Notes: a model not told the origin generated them from the sequence alone. A stretch of DNA of 64,000 nucleotides from Betaproteobacteria bacterium (GCA_019449455.1 JAGRPO010000121.1:1-64000); one strand, 5' to 3'; counted from the stretch's first letter, positions 28,291-37,320 are shown. Program-made: numbers and translations.

Positions 28291-28860
28291 ATGCCCGCCT
28301 GCCACCGACTTTCCGCGCTTCTCGCCGCGGCCCTCCTGCTGCCCGCGCTGGCCGCCGCGCAGGCCAACGTCTACCGCTGGGTCGACAAGAGCGGCAAGGT
28401 CCACTACTCCGACACGCCGCCCGCCGAGCCCGCGAAGAGCCTCACGCAGAAGCGCGTCGGCGGCGGTTATGCGGAATCCACCCAGCTTCCCTACGCCACG
28501 CAGATGGCGATGCAGAAATCGCCCGTCACGCTCTTCACGGGCGCCGATTGCGGAGACCCCTGCAAGCAGGGCCGCGACCTGTTGGCCAAGCGAGGAATCC
28601 CGTTCAACGAGCGCGACGCGCAGGGCAGCCCGGAGGCCGCGGAGGAGCTCAAGAAACTCGTGGGCGCGATGGAGGTGCCCGTGCTCACCGTGGGAGAGTC
28701 CAAGGTGAAGGGATTCGAGGAGGGCGCGTGGCACTCCGCGCTCGACGGGGCCGGCTACCCGCGCACGGCGCTGCCGGGGCAGGTGCCTCCCCGCCCGCCG
28801 GCTCCCCCGAAGAAGGCGGAAACGCCACCCGAGCCGAACGCGGCCGCCGCGCCCAAGTAG
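28291..28860 (+). CDS. Exported DUF4124 protein fused to a glutaredoxin-like domain
   Basis: This 189-residue protein has a signal peptide (cleavage after LAAAQA, about residue 25), a DUF4124 domain (VYRWVDKSGKVHYSDTPP), then a thioredoxin-fold segment. The fold segment starts VTLFTGADCGDPC with cysteines 87 and 91 and has the cis-proline motif EVPVLTV at 129-135. The cysteine spacing is CxxxC rather than the glutaredoxin CxxC. A proline-rich tail ends it. It may be a periplasmic redox or metal-handling protein. It starts 12 bases after prlC. Confidence 0.8.
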   Translation: MPACHRLSALLAAALLLPALAAAQANVYRWVDKSGKVHYSDTPPAEPAKSLTQKRVGGGYAESTQLPYATQMAMQKSPVTLFTGADCGDPCKQGRDLLAKRGIPFNERDAQGSPEAAEELKKLVGAMEVPVLTVGESKVKGFEEGAWHSALDGAGYPRTALPGQVPPRPPAPPKKAETPPEPNAAAAPK

Positions 28861-28904
28861 CGCCCGCGCCGCCCGACGCCGGCCATCGGAAGGGACGACC
28901 GGCC

Positions 28905-29672
28905 GTGAAGCTCGCGACCTGGAACGTGAATTCCCTCAAGGTGCGCCTGCCGCACCTGCTCGCCTTCCTCGAGCGGCATTCGCCGGACGCGGTGTGCCTG
29001 CAGGAAACCAAGTGCGAGGACGCGGCGTTTCCCGCCGACGCCATCGAGGCGGCCGGATACCGGTGGGTTCACGACGGGCAGAAGACCTACAACGGCGTGG
29101 CGATCCTGTCGAGGCAGGAGCCGGCCGGCGTTTCGCGCGGCATACCCGGTTTCGGCGACCTGCAGAAGCGCGTCATCGCCGCCGACGTGGGTGGCATTCG
29201 CGTGGTGAGCGTCTACTGTCCCAACGGGCAGAGCGTCGGATCCGAGAAGTACGAATACAAGCTGCGCTGGTTCGCGGCGCTGGCAGGCTGGCTCGAGGGC
29301 GAGCTGGCGGCGGGACGGCAGGTGGCGGTGCTCGGCGACTACAACGTCGCTCCCGAGGATCGCGACGTGCACGATCCCGAAGCGTGGCGCGGGCAGGTGC
29401 TGGTGAGCGAAGCGGAACGCGAGGCGCTTCGTGCCCTCAACGCCCTGGGTCTCGCCGACGCCTTCCGCCTTTTCGAGCAACCCGACAAGTCGTTCAGCTG
29501 GTGGGATTACCGCATGGCGGCCTTCCGGCGCAACATGGGGCTGCGGATCGACCACATCCTGCTCTCCCCCGCGCTCGCGTCGCGATGCCTGTCGTGCACG
29601 ATCGACGTGGAGCCCCGGAAACTCGAGCGCCCGTCGGACCACGCGCCGGTCGTCTGCGAAATCGGCGCGTGA
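28905..29672 (+). CDS. xthA: Exodeoxyribonuclease III
   Basis: This 255-residue AP endonuclease/3'-5' exonuclease repairs abasic sites. It has LATWNVNSLKVRLPHL at the N-terminus, catalytic glutamate in LQETK near residue 34, GDYNVAPEDRD near 145-155, and SDHAPVV at the C-terminus. GTG at 28905 is preceded by AAGGGA at a good distance. Its TGA overlaps the GTG of the next gene (GTGA). Confidence 0.95.
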   Translation: MKLATWNVNSLKVRLPHLLAFLERHSPDAVCLQETKCEDAAFPADAIEAAGYRWVHDGQKTYNGVAILSRQEPAGVSRGIPGFGDLQKRVIAADVGGIRVVSVYCPNGQSVGSEKYEYKLRWFAALAGWLEGELAAGRQVAVLGDYNVAPEDRDVHDPEAWRGQVLVSEAEREALRALNALGLADAFRLFEQPDKSFSWWDYRMAAFRRNMGLRIDHILLSPALASRCLSCTIDVEPRKLERPSDHAPVVCEIGA

Positions 29673-32287
29673 GGCGGGCATTGGCGACGCGAGTCTCGGC
29701 CCGGGAAGAGGAGCGCGTGGCGCGGCTCGCGGGGTTCCGTATCCTCGGAACGCCACCCGAGCCCGCCTTCGACGATCTCGCCCGCCGTGCCCAGGAGGCG
29801 GCGCATGCGCCCATGGCCTGGCTCGCGTTCCACGACGGGCCGCGCGAATGGGTGAAGGCGGGCGTCGGCATCGCCTTCGCCGAGCTCGCGGGCGCGCGCC
29901 GGATCTCCTCCCGGGGCGACGCGCCCGCCGTCGGCCTCGAGGTCGAGGATGCGATGACCACCGAGCTGCGCTCGCACCCGCTCGTCGCGGGCGAGCCGCG
30001 CCTTCGCTTCCTGTGCGTGGTGCCGCTGGTGACCGAGGACGGTCATACCGTGGGCGCGCTCGTCGTCGCCGACCGCATCGCGCGCCGCCTCGAGCCCGCG
30101 CAACGCACCGCGCTCGGCAATCTCGCCATGCTCGCGATGGCGCGGCTGGAAGCCAGGCGCGCGTCCGAGCCGGGCGACGACGCGCAGGAGGCCCGGGACC
30201 GCGCCGAGGAGGCGCAGGAGCAGCTCGCCCGCGAGCGGCAGTTCGCGGACGCCGTGATCCAGAGCCTGCCCGGCGCCTTCTTCCTCTTTTCGGGCGAGGG
30301 CGAAATGCTGCGCTGGAACGCGCGCCTGCAGGCCGTCACGGGGTACACCGGCCTCGAGATCGCGGGGATGCGCCCGCTCGACCTGATCATGCCCGCCGAC
30401 AGGGCGGCGGTCGAGGTGGCCATCCGCGAGGTGCTCGAACGCGGGCGCGAAGTCTCGATCGAGGCCCAGATGCGGGACAAGGCGGGCGCGGGCAGGCCGT
30501 ACGCGTTCACCGGCAGGCCGCTGCGCGTGGCGGGTGAGACGTACGTGATGGGGTTCGGGCGCGACCTCTCCGAGAGGAAGCGCGCGGAGGAGCAGACGAT
30601 TCGCGCCAAGGAGCGCCTCGACCTGGCGCTCACGGGCTCGAGCCTCGCCCTGTGGGACTGGGACCTGCGGTCGGACCGCGTGTACTTCAACGAGGGATGG
30701 GCGGCGCTGGTGGGTGAGCGCCCGCGCGAGTCCACGGTGCCCCGGGACGAGGTGCGCGCCTGGAACCATCCGGAGGACGCGGGCCTCTACGAGGCCGCGG
30801 TGGCCAACGCGGTCCGGGGCGTGAGCGAGGAGTTCGAGTGCGAGTACCGGGTCCGTCACGCCTCGGGCGACTGGATCTGGATCTACTCGCGCGGCAAGGT
30901 CACGCAGCGCGACGGCGCGGGCCGCGCGCTGCGCATGACCGGCACCGCGACCAACGTCACGAAGCGCAAGGAGGCCGAGGAGCGGGCCGAATTCCTCGCC
31001 ACCCGCGACCCGCTCACGGGGCTGCCCAACCGCGTCCTGCTGCACGACCGCCTCGAGCAGGGGATCGTGAACGCGGCACGGCACCGGTCGGGCTTCGCGT
31101 TCATGTTCATCGACCTCGACCGCTTCAAGACGATCAACGACTCCCTCGGCCACGACGTGGGCGACGAGCTCCTGAAGCGCGTGGCCGCGAGGCTCGCCGC
31201 GTGCGTGCGCGCCTCCGACACGGTGGCTCGGCTCGGGGGCGACGAGTTCGCGGTCATCCTCGAGAATCTGCGCGACACCGACGACGAAGGGGCCCAGCAG
31301 GTCGCCGACAAGATGATCGCCGCGATGGGCGCGCCGATGCTCATCGGCAGCCAGCACCTCAACACCTCGTGCTCGATCGGGATCAGCCTCTATCCCGCCG
31401 ATGGCAAGGACAGCGCCACGCTCATGAAGCACGCGGACGTGGCCATGTACTACGCCAAGGAGAAGGGCCGCAACAACTACCAGTTCTTCTCTCCGGAGAT
31501 GAACCTGCGCGCCCAGGAGCGGCTTTCGATCGAGAACTACCTCCGGCTCGCCCTGCGCAGGAACGAGCTGGTCCTGCATTACCAGCCGCGCATCCGCATG
31601 TCCGACGGCGCGCTCACCGGCATGGAGGCCCTCGTGCGCTGGCTGCATCCGCGCCGCGGCCTTCTCGCGCCGGAGAAGTTCATCGACGTTGCCGAGGACT
31701 CGGGGCTCATCGTCCCGATCGGCGAGTGGGTGCTGGAGCGGGCGTGCCGGCAGGCGCGCGACTGGCAGCGCGCGTTCGGGAGGAACCTGAAGCTCTCCGT
31801 GAACCTCTCCGTCGGCCAGGTGAACGACGGCGAGCGCCTCTACCGCGCGATCGACGCCGCGATACGGGGAGCGGGAATCGACCCGTCGACGCTGGAGCTC
31901 GAGCTCACCGAGAGCATGCTCATGCAGAACCTCGGCGAGAAGGCCGCCCTCCTCAACCGCCTCGGCGGGCTGGGCGTCGGGATCTCGATCGACGATTTCG
32001 GCACCGGCTATTCGTCGCTCTCCTACCTGAAGACGCTGCCGGTGGACGCGATCAAGATCGACAGCTCCTTCGTGCGCGACATCGGGCTCGACGCGAACGA
32101 CGAGGCGATCGTGCGCGCCATCATCGCGATGGCGCACTCGCTCAAGCTTTCGGTGATCGCCGAGGGCGTGGAGACCGAGGCCCAGTTCGCGAGCCTCAAG
32201 ACCCTCGGCTGCGACGAGTTCCAGGGCTACTTCGCAAGCCCGGCGCTGCCGCCCGCGGAATTCGAGCTGCGGCTCGCCCGGGGCTGA
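29669..32287 (+). CDS. GAF-PAS-PAS-GGDEF-EAL cyclic-di-GMP protein
   Basis: This 872-residue protein has no membrane span. Domains in order: GAF (about 15-165), a coiled linker, PAS (about 190-310), PAS with PAC (about 320-440), GGDEF (about 445-605) and EAL (about 620-870). The GGDEF motif is intact (ARLGGDEFAV), with an inhibitory I-site RASD five residues upstream. The EAL domain keeps MEALVRW, ELTESMLM and the IDDFGTGYSSL loop. It may therefore make or degrade c-di-GMP, or switch between the two, in response to a ligand or redox signal. The GTG start overlaps the xthA stop; a TTG at 29681 is an alternative. It ends directly against the ntrC stop. Confidence 0.92.
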   Translation: MRRALATRVSAREEERVARLAGFRILGTPPEPAFDDLARRAQEAAHAPMAWLAFHDGPREWVKAGVGIAFAELAGARRISSRGDAPAVGLEVEDAMTTELRSHPLVAGEPRLRFLCVVPLVTEDGHTVGALVVADRIARRLEPAQRTALGNLAMLAMARLEARRASEPGDDAQEARDRAEEAQEQLARERQFADAVIQSLPGAFFLFSGEGEMLRWNARLQAVTGYTGLEIAGMRPLDLIMPADRAAVEVAIREVLERGREVSIEAQMRDKAGAGRPYAFTGRPLRVAGETYVMGFGRDLSERKRAEEQTIRAKERLDLALTGSSLALWDWDLRSDRVYFNEGWAALVGERPRESTVPRDEVRAWNHPEDAGLYEAAVANAVRGVSEEFECEYRVRHASGDWIWIYSRGKVTQRDGAGRALRMTGTATNVTKRKEAEERAEFLATRDPLTGLPNRVLLHDRLEQGIVNAARHRSGFAFMFIDLDRFKTINDSLGHDVGDELLKRVAARLAACVRASDTVARLGGDEFAVILENLRDTDDEGAQQVADKMIAAMGAPMLIGSQHLNTSCSIGISLYPADGKDSATLMKHADVAMYYAKEKGRNNYQFFSPEMNLRAQERLSIENYLRLALRRNELVLHYQPRIRMSDGALTGMEALVRWLHPRRGLLAPEKFIDVAEDSGLIVPIGEWVLERACRQARDWQRAFGRNLKLSVNLSVGQVNDGERLYRAIDAAIRGAGIDPSTLELELTESMLMQNLGEKAALLNRLGGLGVGISIDDFGTGYSSLSYLKTLPVDAIKIDSSFVRDIGLDANDEAIVRAIIAMAHSLKLSVIAEGVETEAQFASLKTLGCDEFQGYFASPALPPAEFELRLARG

Positions 32288-33691
32288 TCAGTCCTTCGCG
32301 TCTATCCGCAGCTCCTGGACCTTGCGCGTGAGCGTGTTGCGGCCGATGCCCAGCAGGCCCGCGGCCTCGATGCGCCGCCCTCCCGTATGGGCGAGGGCGC
32401 GCGTGATGAGGGCGGTCTCGAAGTCGCGCGTCAGGGCATCGGCGATCCCGCTTTCCCCGCGGGCCAGGCGATCGGCGACCTCGCGCTCGAGGGCGCGGCG
32501 CCAGTCGCCGCCGTCGCCCGCGAGGGACGCCGCCGGCACCTCGCCCCGGATCTCGGCCGGAAGGTCCGCGACGTCGACCACCTGGCCGGGCGCCATGACG
32601 GTGACCCAGTGGCACAGGTTCTCGAGCTGGCGCACGTTTCCCGGGAATTCCCGGGTCGACAGGAACTGGACCGCCGCGTCGGTGAGGCGCTTGCCTTCCA
32701 CGCCCAGCTCGCGCGCGCTCTTGGCGAGGAAATGCCGCGCGAGCACCGGGATGTCGTCCCTGCGCTCGCGAAGGCTGGGAAGCCGCAGGCGGATCACGTT
32801 CAGGCGGTGGAAGAGGTCCTCGCGGAAGAGTCCCTGCCGCACGCGGGCCTCGAGCTCCTGGTGGGTGGCCGCGATCACGCGCACGTTGGCGGTGATCGGC
32901 GTGTGGCCGCCCACGCGGTAGAACTGCCCGTCGGAGAGCACGCGCAGGAGCCTCGTCTGCAGGTCCGACGGCATGTCGCCTATCTCGTCGAGGAACAGCG
33001 TGCCGCCCTCGGCCTGCTCGAAGCGGCCGCGGCGCATCGCCTGGGCCCCGGTGAATGCCCCGCGCTCGTGGCCGAAAAGCTCGCTCTCCAGGAGATCCTT
33101 CGGGATCGCCGCCGTGTTGATGGCGATGAAGGCCTTGCCCGATCGCGGGCTGTGGCGGTGAAGGGCTCGCGCGACGAGCTCCTTGCCCGTGCCGGACTCT
33201 CCGGTGATCAGCACCGTCGCGTGGGACTGCGACAGCCGCCCGATCGCGCGGAAGACCTCCTGCATCGCGGCCGCCTGCCCGAGGATCTCGGGGGTTTCGC
33301 CGTCGGCCGGCGGCGCCTCGACACGCCGCCGGCTCTCCTCGAGCGCGCGGCGCACCAGCTCGACGGCGTGGTCGACGTCGAACGGCTTGGGCAGGTACTC
33401 GAACGCGCCGCCCTGGAAGGCCGCCACGGCGCTCTCGAGGTCCGAATAGGCCGTCATGACGATCACCGGCGTCGACGGCAGGTGCTCCTTGAGGGTCTGC
33501 ATGAACTCGAGCCCGGAGAGGCCCGGCATGCGGATGTCGCTCACGACGACCTGCGGGGGCTCCTCGGCGAGGTGGTCCAGCGCTTCCTGCGCGGTGGCGA
33601 ACGTCCGGTGCCCGATGCCTTCGCGCGTGAGCGCCTTCTCGAAGACCCAGCGGATCGAGCGGTCGTCGTCGATTATCCAGACGGGGTTCAT
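32288..33691 (-). CDS. ntrC: Nitrogen regulation response regulator NtrC (sigma-54 activator)
   Basis: This 467-residue protein has a receiver domain with acidic pocket D8-D9, phospho-acceptor D52, T80 and K102. Its AAA+ domain has GESGTGKE and the sigma-54 contact loop GAFTGA. The C-terminal Fis-type helix-turn-helix ends GLLGIGRNTLTRKVQEL. It is phosphorylated by NtrB when nitrogen is scarce and activates sigma-54 promoters such as the one in front of glnA at 37.15 kb. It lies 15 bases downstream of ntrB. Confidence 0.97.
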   Translation of the reverse strand: MNPVWIIDDDRSIRWVFEKALTREGIGHRTFATAQEALDHLAEEPPQVVVSDIRMPGLSGLEFMQTLKEHLPSTPVIVMTAYSDLESAVAAFQGGAFEYLPKPFDVDHAVELVRRALEESRRRVEAPPADGETPEILGQAAAMQEVFRAIGRLSQSHATVLITGESGTGKELVARALHRHSPRSGKAFIAINTAAIPKDLLESELFGHERGAFTGAQAMRRGRFEQAEGGTLFLDEIGDMPSDLQTRLLRVLSDGQFYRVGGHTPITANVRVIAATHQELEARVRQGLFREDLFHRLNVIRLRLPSLRERRDDIPVLARHFLAKSARELGVEGKRLTDAAVQFLSTREFPGNVRQLENLCHWVTVMAPGQVVDVADLPAEIRGEVPAASLAGDGGDWRRALEREVADRLARGESGIADALTRDFETALITRALAHTGGRRIEAAGLLGIGRNTLTRKVQELRIDAKD

Positions 33692-33706
33692 GGCTTCGCC
33701 TTCATG

Positions 33707-34771
33707 TCAGTGCCGCGCGAGCCCGGCCTGCTGGGGGCTGCGCACGGGCAGGAGGATCGTGAAGCGCGTGCGCCCCGGCGCGCTTTCGAATTCGATGAGT
33801 CCGTGGTGCTGGTGCACGTAGTTCTGCGCGAGCGACAGGCCCAGGCCCGTGCCGCCGTCGCGCCCGCTCACCAGCGGGAAGAAGATCTTTCCGGCGAGAT
33901 CCTCGGGGACGCCGGGCCCGTTGTCCTCGATCTCCACGGACACGGCGTGGCGGTACCGGGTCTTGGCGATCGTCACCTGGCGCGCGATCCGCGTCCGGAA
34001 CGCGATCTCGCCGCGGCCCTCCATCGCCTGCGCGGCGTTGCGCGCGACGTTGAGGATGGCCTGGATGAGACTCTCCTTGTCGCCCGGCAGGTCCGGCAGG
34101 CTCACGTCGTAGTCGCGGCGCACCGACAGCCCCTCGGGGTATTCCGCGAGCAGCAGCGTCCTCACGCGCTCCATCACCTCGTGCACGTTGAGCATCTCGA
34201 TCTGCGGTAGGCGGTGCGGCGTGAGCATCCGGTTCATGAGCGACTGCAGGCGGTCGGTTTCCTTCACGATCACCTGCGTGAACTCCTTCAGGTCGGGATC
34301 GGGAAGCTCCCGCTCGAGAAGCTGCGCCGCGCCGCGGATGCCACCCAGGGGGTTCTTGATCTCGTGCGCGAGGTTTCGGATCAGTTCCCGGTTGGCCTGC
34401 TGCTGCTCCAGGAGCTTCGCCTCCTTCGCGATGCGGATCTGCTGGTCGAGCTCGCGCAGCTCGATGAGCAGTCGCCCGCCGTCCTCGGTGACCGGGACGG
34501 CCACGCAATGCACGATCGCGGGCTGCCCGCCCAGCTCGAGGGCGAGCTCGTTCTCGTTGAACCCCGCGTCGTCCGCGACGGCCTGCTCGAGCCGCGCGAC
34601 GAAGCGGTCGTTGCCGGGAAGCACCTTCGCGAGCGCCGTGCCGAGCAGGTGCTTGCGCCCGTGGGCCAGGAGCGTCTCGGCGGCGGGATTGGCGTAGGTC
34701 ACGCGCAGGTGCTCGTCGAGCACCAGCACGGCGGTCGCGAGCAGCTCGAGGCCCGGATAGGGCGTTGTCAC
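33707..34771 (-). CDS. ntrB: Nitrogen regulation sensor kinase NtrB
   Basis: This 354-residue soluble kinase has an N-terminal PAS domain (about residues 5-110), HisKA with NLAHEIKNPLGG (phospho-acceptor His136), and HATPase_c with NVARNAAQAM, DNGPGVP and GTGLGLSLAQ. It phosphorylates NtrC and in the known pathway is switched to a phosphatase by PII, which is not in this window. The GTG at 34769-34771 gives the standard N-terminus TTPYPGLELL. Confidence 0.96.
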   Translation of the reverse strand: MTTPYPGLELLATAVLVLDEHLRVTYANPAAETLLAHGRKHLLGTALAKVLPGNDRFVARLEQAVADDAGFNENELALELGGQPAIVHCVAVPVTEDGGRLLIELRELDQQIRIAKEAKLLEQQQANRELIRNLAHEIKNPLGGIRGAAQLLERELPDPDLKEFTQVIVKETDRLQSLMNRMLTPHRLPQIEMLNVHEVMERVRTLLLAEYPEGLSVRRDYDVSLPDLPGDKESLIQAILNVARNAAQAMEGRGEIAFRTRIARQVTIAKTRYRHAVSVEIEDNGPGVPEDLAGKIFFPLVSGRDGGTGLGLSLAQNYVHQHHGLIEFESAPGRTRFTILLPVRSPQQAGLARH

Positions 34772-34868
34772 GCCTGCGTGCCCCGGGAGCGAGCAGCAGG
34801 GACCGCGCCAGCGAAACGCGCTGGCGCGTCGGCAGAAGGGGATTGCCGGAAGAGGGGACTGCGCGAGG

Positions 34869-35465
34869 CTAGGGCTTTTGCCCGCCGAGCTCTTTCTTGA
34901 GCGCCTCGACGTTTTTCTCGTGCTCGGCGACGGTGGCCTGCAACCCCCGGATGCGCCCGGAGGCCTTGTCGATCGCCGCGCGCATTTCCGCCTGCTGCGC
35001 GGGCGTGGGGTCGGTGGCTTGCTGCGCGACGCGCACCGCCGCGATGAGCGTCGGATTCTGCCGTTCCTCCAGGAGCGCCTTGCGCGCCTGGACAAGGGAC
35101 TGCTCCTCCTGCGCGAGCTCGTCCTCCAGGATCTTGCGCCGCACCTCGTCGCGCCCCTTCTGCGTGTCGCGGTCGATCGAGGCGACGGTGGTCGGCAGGG
35201 CCCTCGGCGTCACCACGGCAACCGCGGGCTTCACGGAAAGCTTCTCCAGCGCCCTTGCCGCCGTCTTGTCCGCCGGGCTTGCCGGCGGCGTGAAGCCCGG
35301 CATCGTTACCAAGGGCTCGAGGTCCAGCACGGTCGCGCCCTTCATGGGCCGGTTGGTGTAAGTGACGTGGCCGTTTGCGTCGACGTGCTTGTAGATCGTC
35401 GCCTGGGCGAGGGCCAAGGGCGAAGCGAGGCTTACCGCGACACCGATCCAGAGCGTCTTCATCAC
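34869..35465 (-). CDS. Exported DUF4124 protein in the glnA-ntrBC cluster
   Basis: This 198-residue protein has a signal peptide (ends near LALAQA, residue 22), a DUF4124 domain (IYKHVDANGHVTYTNRPM) and a long charged helical C-terminal half predicted to form a coiled coil. Its function is unknown. A DUF4124 gene between glnA and ntrB is, to my knowledge, a common arrangement in betaproteobacteria. It lies 97 bases before ntrB. Confidence 0.85.
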   Translation of the reverse strand: MMKTLWIGVAVSLASPLALAQATIYKHVDANGHVTYTNRPMKGATVLDLEPLVTMPGFTPPASPADKTAARALEKLSVKPAVAVVTPRALPTTVASIDRDTQKGRDEVRRKILEDELAQEEQSLVQARKALLEERQNPTLIAAVRVAQQATDPTPAQQAEMRAAIDKASGRIRGLQATVAEHEKNVEALKKELGGQKP

Positions 35466-35493
35466 GCACTCCCGCGCACGACAGGGGATGGTC

Positions 35494-35523
35494 AGGATAG
35501 GGAGTGGTCATTTAAAAAGTCAA
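35494..35523 (-). promoter_or_regulatory. Candidate sigma-70 promoter for DUF4124-ntrB-ntrC
   Basis: On the minus strand TTGACT (reverse complement of 35518-35523) and TATCCT (35494-35499) are 18 bases apart, 29 bases before the DUF4124 ATG. This would give ntrBC a basal supply independent of glnA read-through. Confidence 0.5.
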
Positions 35524-35604
35524 CAAGATCAAAGGCCTAGGTAGAAAATGCCCCATACCTTGTGGTTTGGGGCGGTAACGACCACAAGGGCGCCGGCGGA
35601 TCCG

Positions 35605-35638
35605 AAAAATAAAAAGGGGCGGACGGGTCCGCCCCTTT
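35605..35638 (-). terminator. Rho-independent terminator downstream of glnA
   Basis: An 11-base perfect stem (35613-35623 with 35628-35638, AAAGGGGCGGA/TCCGCCCCTTT) has a CGGG loop. On the minus strand it is followed by TTTTTATTTTT, 25 bases beyond the glnA stop. Confidence 0.9.
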
Positions 35639-35662
35639 CGTGCCAACTCGGACCCCGGGGCT

Positions 35663-37072
35663 TCAGGCCGAGTAGTACATGTCGTACTCGACCGGGTGCG
35701 TCGTCATGCGGAAACGCGTGACCTCCTCCTGCTTGAGGGCGATGTACGCGTCGATCAGGTCGTTGGAGAACACGCCGCCGCGGGTGAGGAACTCGCGGTC
35801 CTTGTCGAGGTAATCCAGCGCCTGGTCGAGCGAGGAGCACACCGTCGGGATCTTGCGTTCCTCCTCCGGCGGCAGGTCGTAGAGATTCTTGTCGGCCGGG
35901 TCGCCGGGGTGGATCTTGTTCTGCACGCCGTCGAGCCCCGCCATCATCAGGGCGGCGAACGCAAGGTAGGGGTTGGCCGTCGGGTCCGGGAAGCGCACCT
36001 CGATGCGACGCCCCTTCGGGCTCGACACGAACGGGATGCGGATCGAGGCCGAGCGGTTGCGCGAGGAGTAGGCGAGTTTCACCGGCGCCTCGAAGCCGGG
36101 CACGAGCCGCTTGTAGGAGTTGGTGCCGGGGTTGGTGATGGCGTTGAGCGCACGCGCGTGCTTGATCACGCCGCCGATGTAGTAGAGCGCGAAATCGGAA
36201 AGCCCCGCGTAGCCGTCGCCCGCGAACAGGTTCTGGCCGCCCTTCCAGATGGACATGTGCACGTGCATGCCGGAGCCGTTGTCCCCCACGACCGGCTTGG
36301 GCATGAAGGTCGCGGTCTTGCCATAGCTGCGCGCCACGTTCCACACGGTGTACTTGAGGATCTGCAGCCAGTCGGCGCGCTTCACCAGCGACTCGAACTT
36401 GGTGCCGATCTCGCACTGGCCGGGGCCGGCCACCTCGTGGTGGTGGACTTCGACCTCGACGCCCTGCTCCTCGAGCGCGAGGCACATCGCCGAGCGGATG
36501 TCCTGCAGCGCGTCGACCGGGGGCACCGGAAAGTAGCCGCCTTTCACCGACGGGCGGTGGCCGAGGTTGCCGCCCTCGAACTTCTCGTCGGAAGACCACG
36601 AGGCTTCCTCCGAGAAGACCTTGCAGTACGCGCCCGACATGTCCACTTTCCACTCGACCGCATCGAAGATGAAGAACTCGGGCTCGGGGCCGAAGTACGC
36701 CACGTCGCCGATGCCCGAGGACTTGAGGTAGGCCTCCGCGCGGTGGGCGAGCGAGCGCGGGTCGCGGTCGTATCCCTTGCCCGTGGAAGGCTCGTGCACG
36801 TCGCAGGAGAGGGCGAGCGTGGGCTCGTCCATGAACGGGTCCATGCGGGCGGAACCCGGGTCCGGCATCAGCAGCATGTCCGAGGCCTCGATGCCCTTCC
36901 ACCCGGCGATGGAGGAGCCGTCGAAGGCGTGGCCGTGCGAGAACTTCTCCTCGTCGAACATCTTCACCGGCACGGTGACGTGCTGCTCCTTGCCCTTGGT
37001 GTCGGTGAAACGAAGGTCCACGAACTTGACCTCGTTTTCCTTGATCATCTTGAAGACATCGGCCGCTGCCAT
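35663..37072 (-). CDS. glnA: Glutamine synthetase type I
   Basis: This 469-residue enzyme (same length as E. coli GlnA) makes glutamine from glutamate, ammonia and ATP. It has [17 protein letters not shown], the ATP-binding [14 protein letters not shown] and the adenylylation-site motif NLYDLPPEE with Tyr near residue 398, so activity is probably controlled by GlnE. The ATG at 37072 has AGGAGA upstream; further upstream in-frame codons belong to the promoter region. It is transcribed from a sigma-54 promoter with NtrC sites and ends at a strong terminator. Confidence 0.98.
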   Translation of the reverse strand: MAAADVFKMIKENEVKFVDLRFTDTKGKEQHVTVPVKMFDEEKFSHGHAFDGSSIAGWKGIEASDMLLMPDPGSARMDPFMDEPTLALSCDVHEPSTGKGYDRDPRSLAHRAEAYLKSSGIGDVAYFGPEPEFFIFDAVEWKVDMSGAYCKVFSEEASWSSDEKFEGGNLGHRPSVKGGYFPVPPVDALQDIRSAMCLALEEQGVEVEVHHHEVAGPGQCEIGTKFESLVKRADWLQILKYTVWNVARSYGKTATFMPKPVVGDNGSGMHVHMSIWKGGQNLFAGDGYAGLSDFALYYIGGVIKHARALNAITNPGTNSYKRLVPGFEAPVKLAYSSRNRSASIRIPFVSSPKGRRIEVRFPDPTANPYLAFAALMMAGLDGVQNKIHPGDPADKNLYDLPPEEERKIPTVCSSLDQALDYLDKDREFLTRGGVFSNDLIDAYIALKQEEVTRFRMTTHPVEYDMYYSA

Positions 37073-37151
37073 GACTCTTTCTCCTGATTGAGGGATAACG
37101 CCCCAGATTGGGGAATGGATCGGGTTGATAAACGGTTTGAGACAAGGGAAT

Positions 37152-37167
37152 AGCAGAAAGCGTGCCA
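37152..37167 (-). promoter_or_regulatory. Sigma-54 promoter of glnA
   Basis: The minus strand reads TGGCACG-CTTT-CTGC, one mismatch from the consensus TGGCACG-N4-TTGC, with GG and GC at the required -24/-12 spacing. Transcription should start near 37141, leaving a leader of about 70 bases before the glnA ATG. Confidence 0.88.
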
Positions 37168-37204
37168 CGGCTGCCCGCTTGCAAACCATTGATTCTCAAT
37201 GATC

Positions 37205-37221
37205 TGCACCGAATCAGCGCA
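37205..37221 (-). promoter_or_regulatory. Weak NtrC-like dyad, glnA upstream region
   Basis: TGCAC-N7-GCGCA has one mismatch from the NtrC dyad TGCAC-N7-GTGCA and is centred 23 bases from the first strong site. It may be a low-affinity site. Confidence 0.4.
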
Positions 37222-37227
37222 ACAGGA

Positions 37228-37244
37228 TGCACTTGCATGGTGCA
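37228..37244 (-). promoter_or_regulatory. NtrC binding site 1 (glnA enhancer)
   Basis: TGCAC-N7-GTGCA matches the conserved ends of the NtrC dyad on both arms. The centre lies about 95 bases upstream of the predicted glnA transcription start. Confidence 0.8.
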
Positions 37245-37257
37245 TCAAGTATGCATG

Positions 37258-37274
37258 CGCACCACAAAAGTGCA
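37258..37274 (-). promoter_or_regulatory. NtrC binding site 2 (glnA enhancer)
   Basis: CGCAC-N7-GTGCA keeps the GCAC/GTGC core on both arms. Its centre is 30 bases, about three helical turns, from site 1, the arrangement that supports cooperative NtrC oligomerisation at the E. coli glnA promoter. Confidence 0.75.
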
Positions 37275-37307
37275 ACCTAGGGAAAATACCGCAGTTCCGC
37301 CTCCCAA

Positions 37308-37320
37308 CTATATATAGAAT
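37308..37320. promoter_or_regulatory. Palindromic TATATATA element, likely aroE promoter -10
   Basis: CTATATATAG (37308-37317) is a perfect palindrome and runs into TAGAAT (37315-37320), offering -10 sequences toward aroE (plus) and also toward glnA (minus). The -35 regions are weak. Confidence 0.45.
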
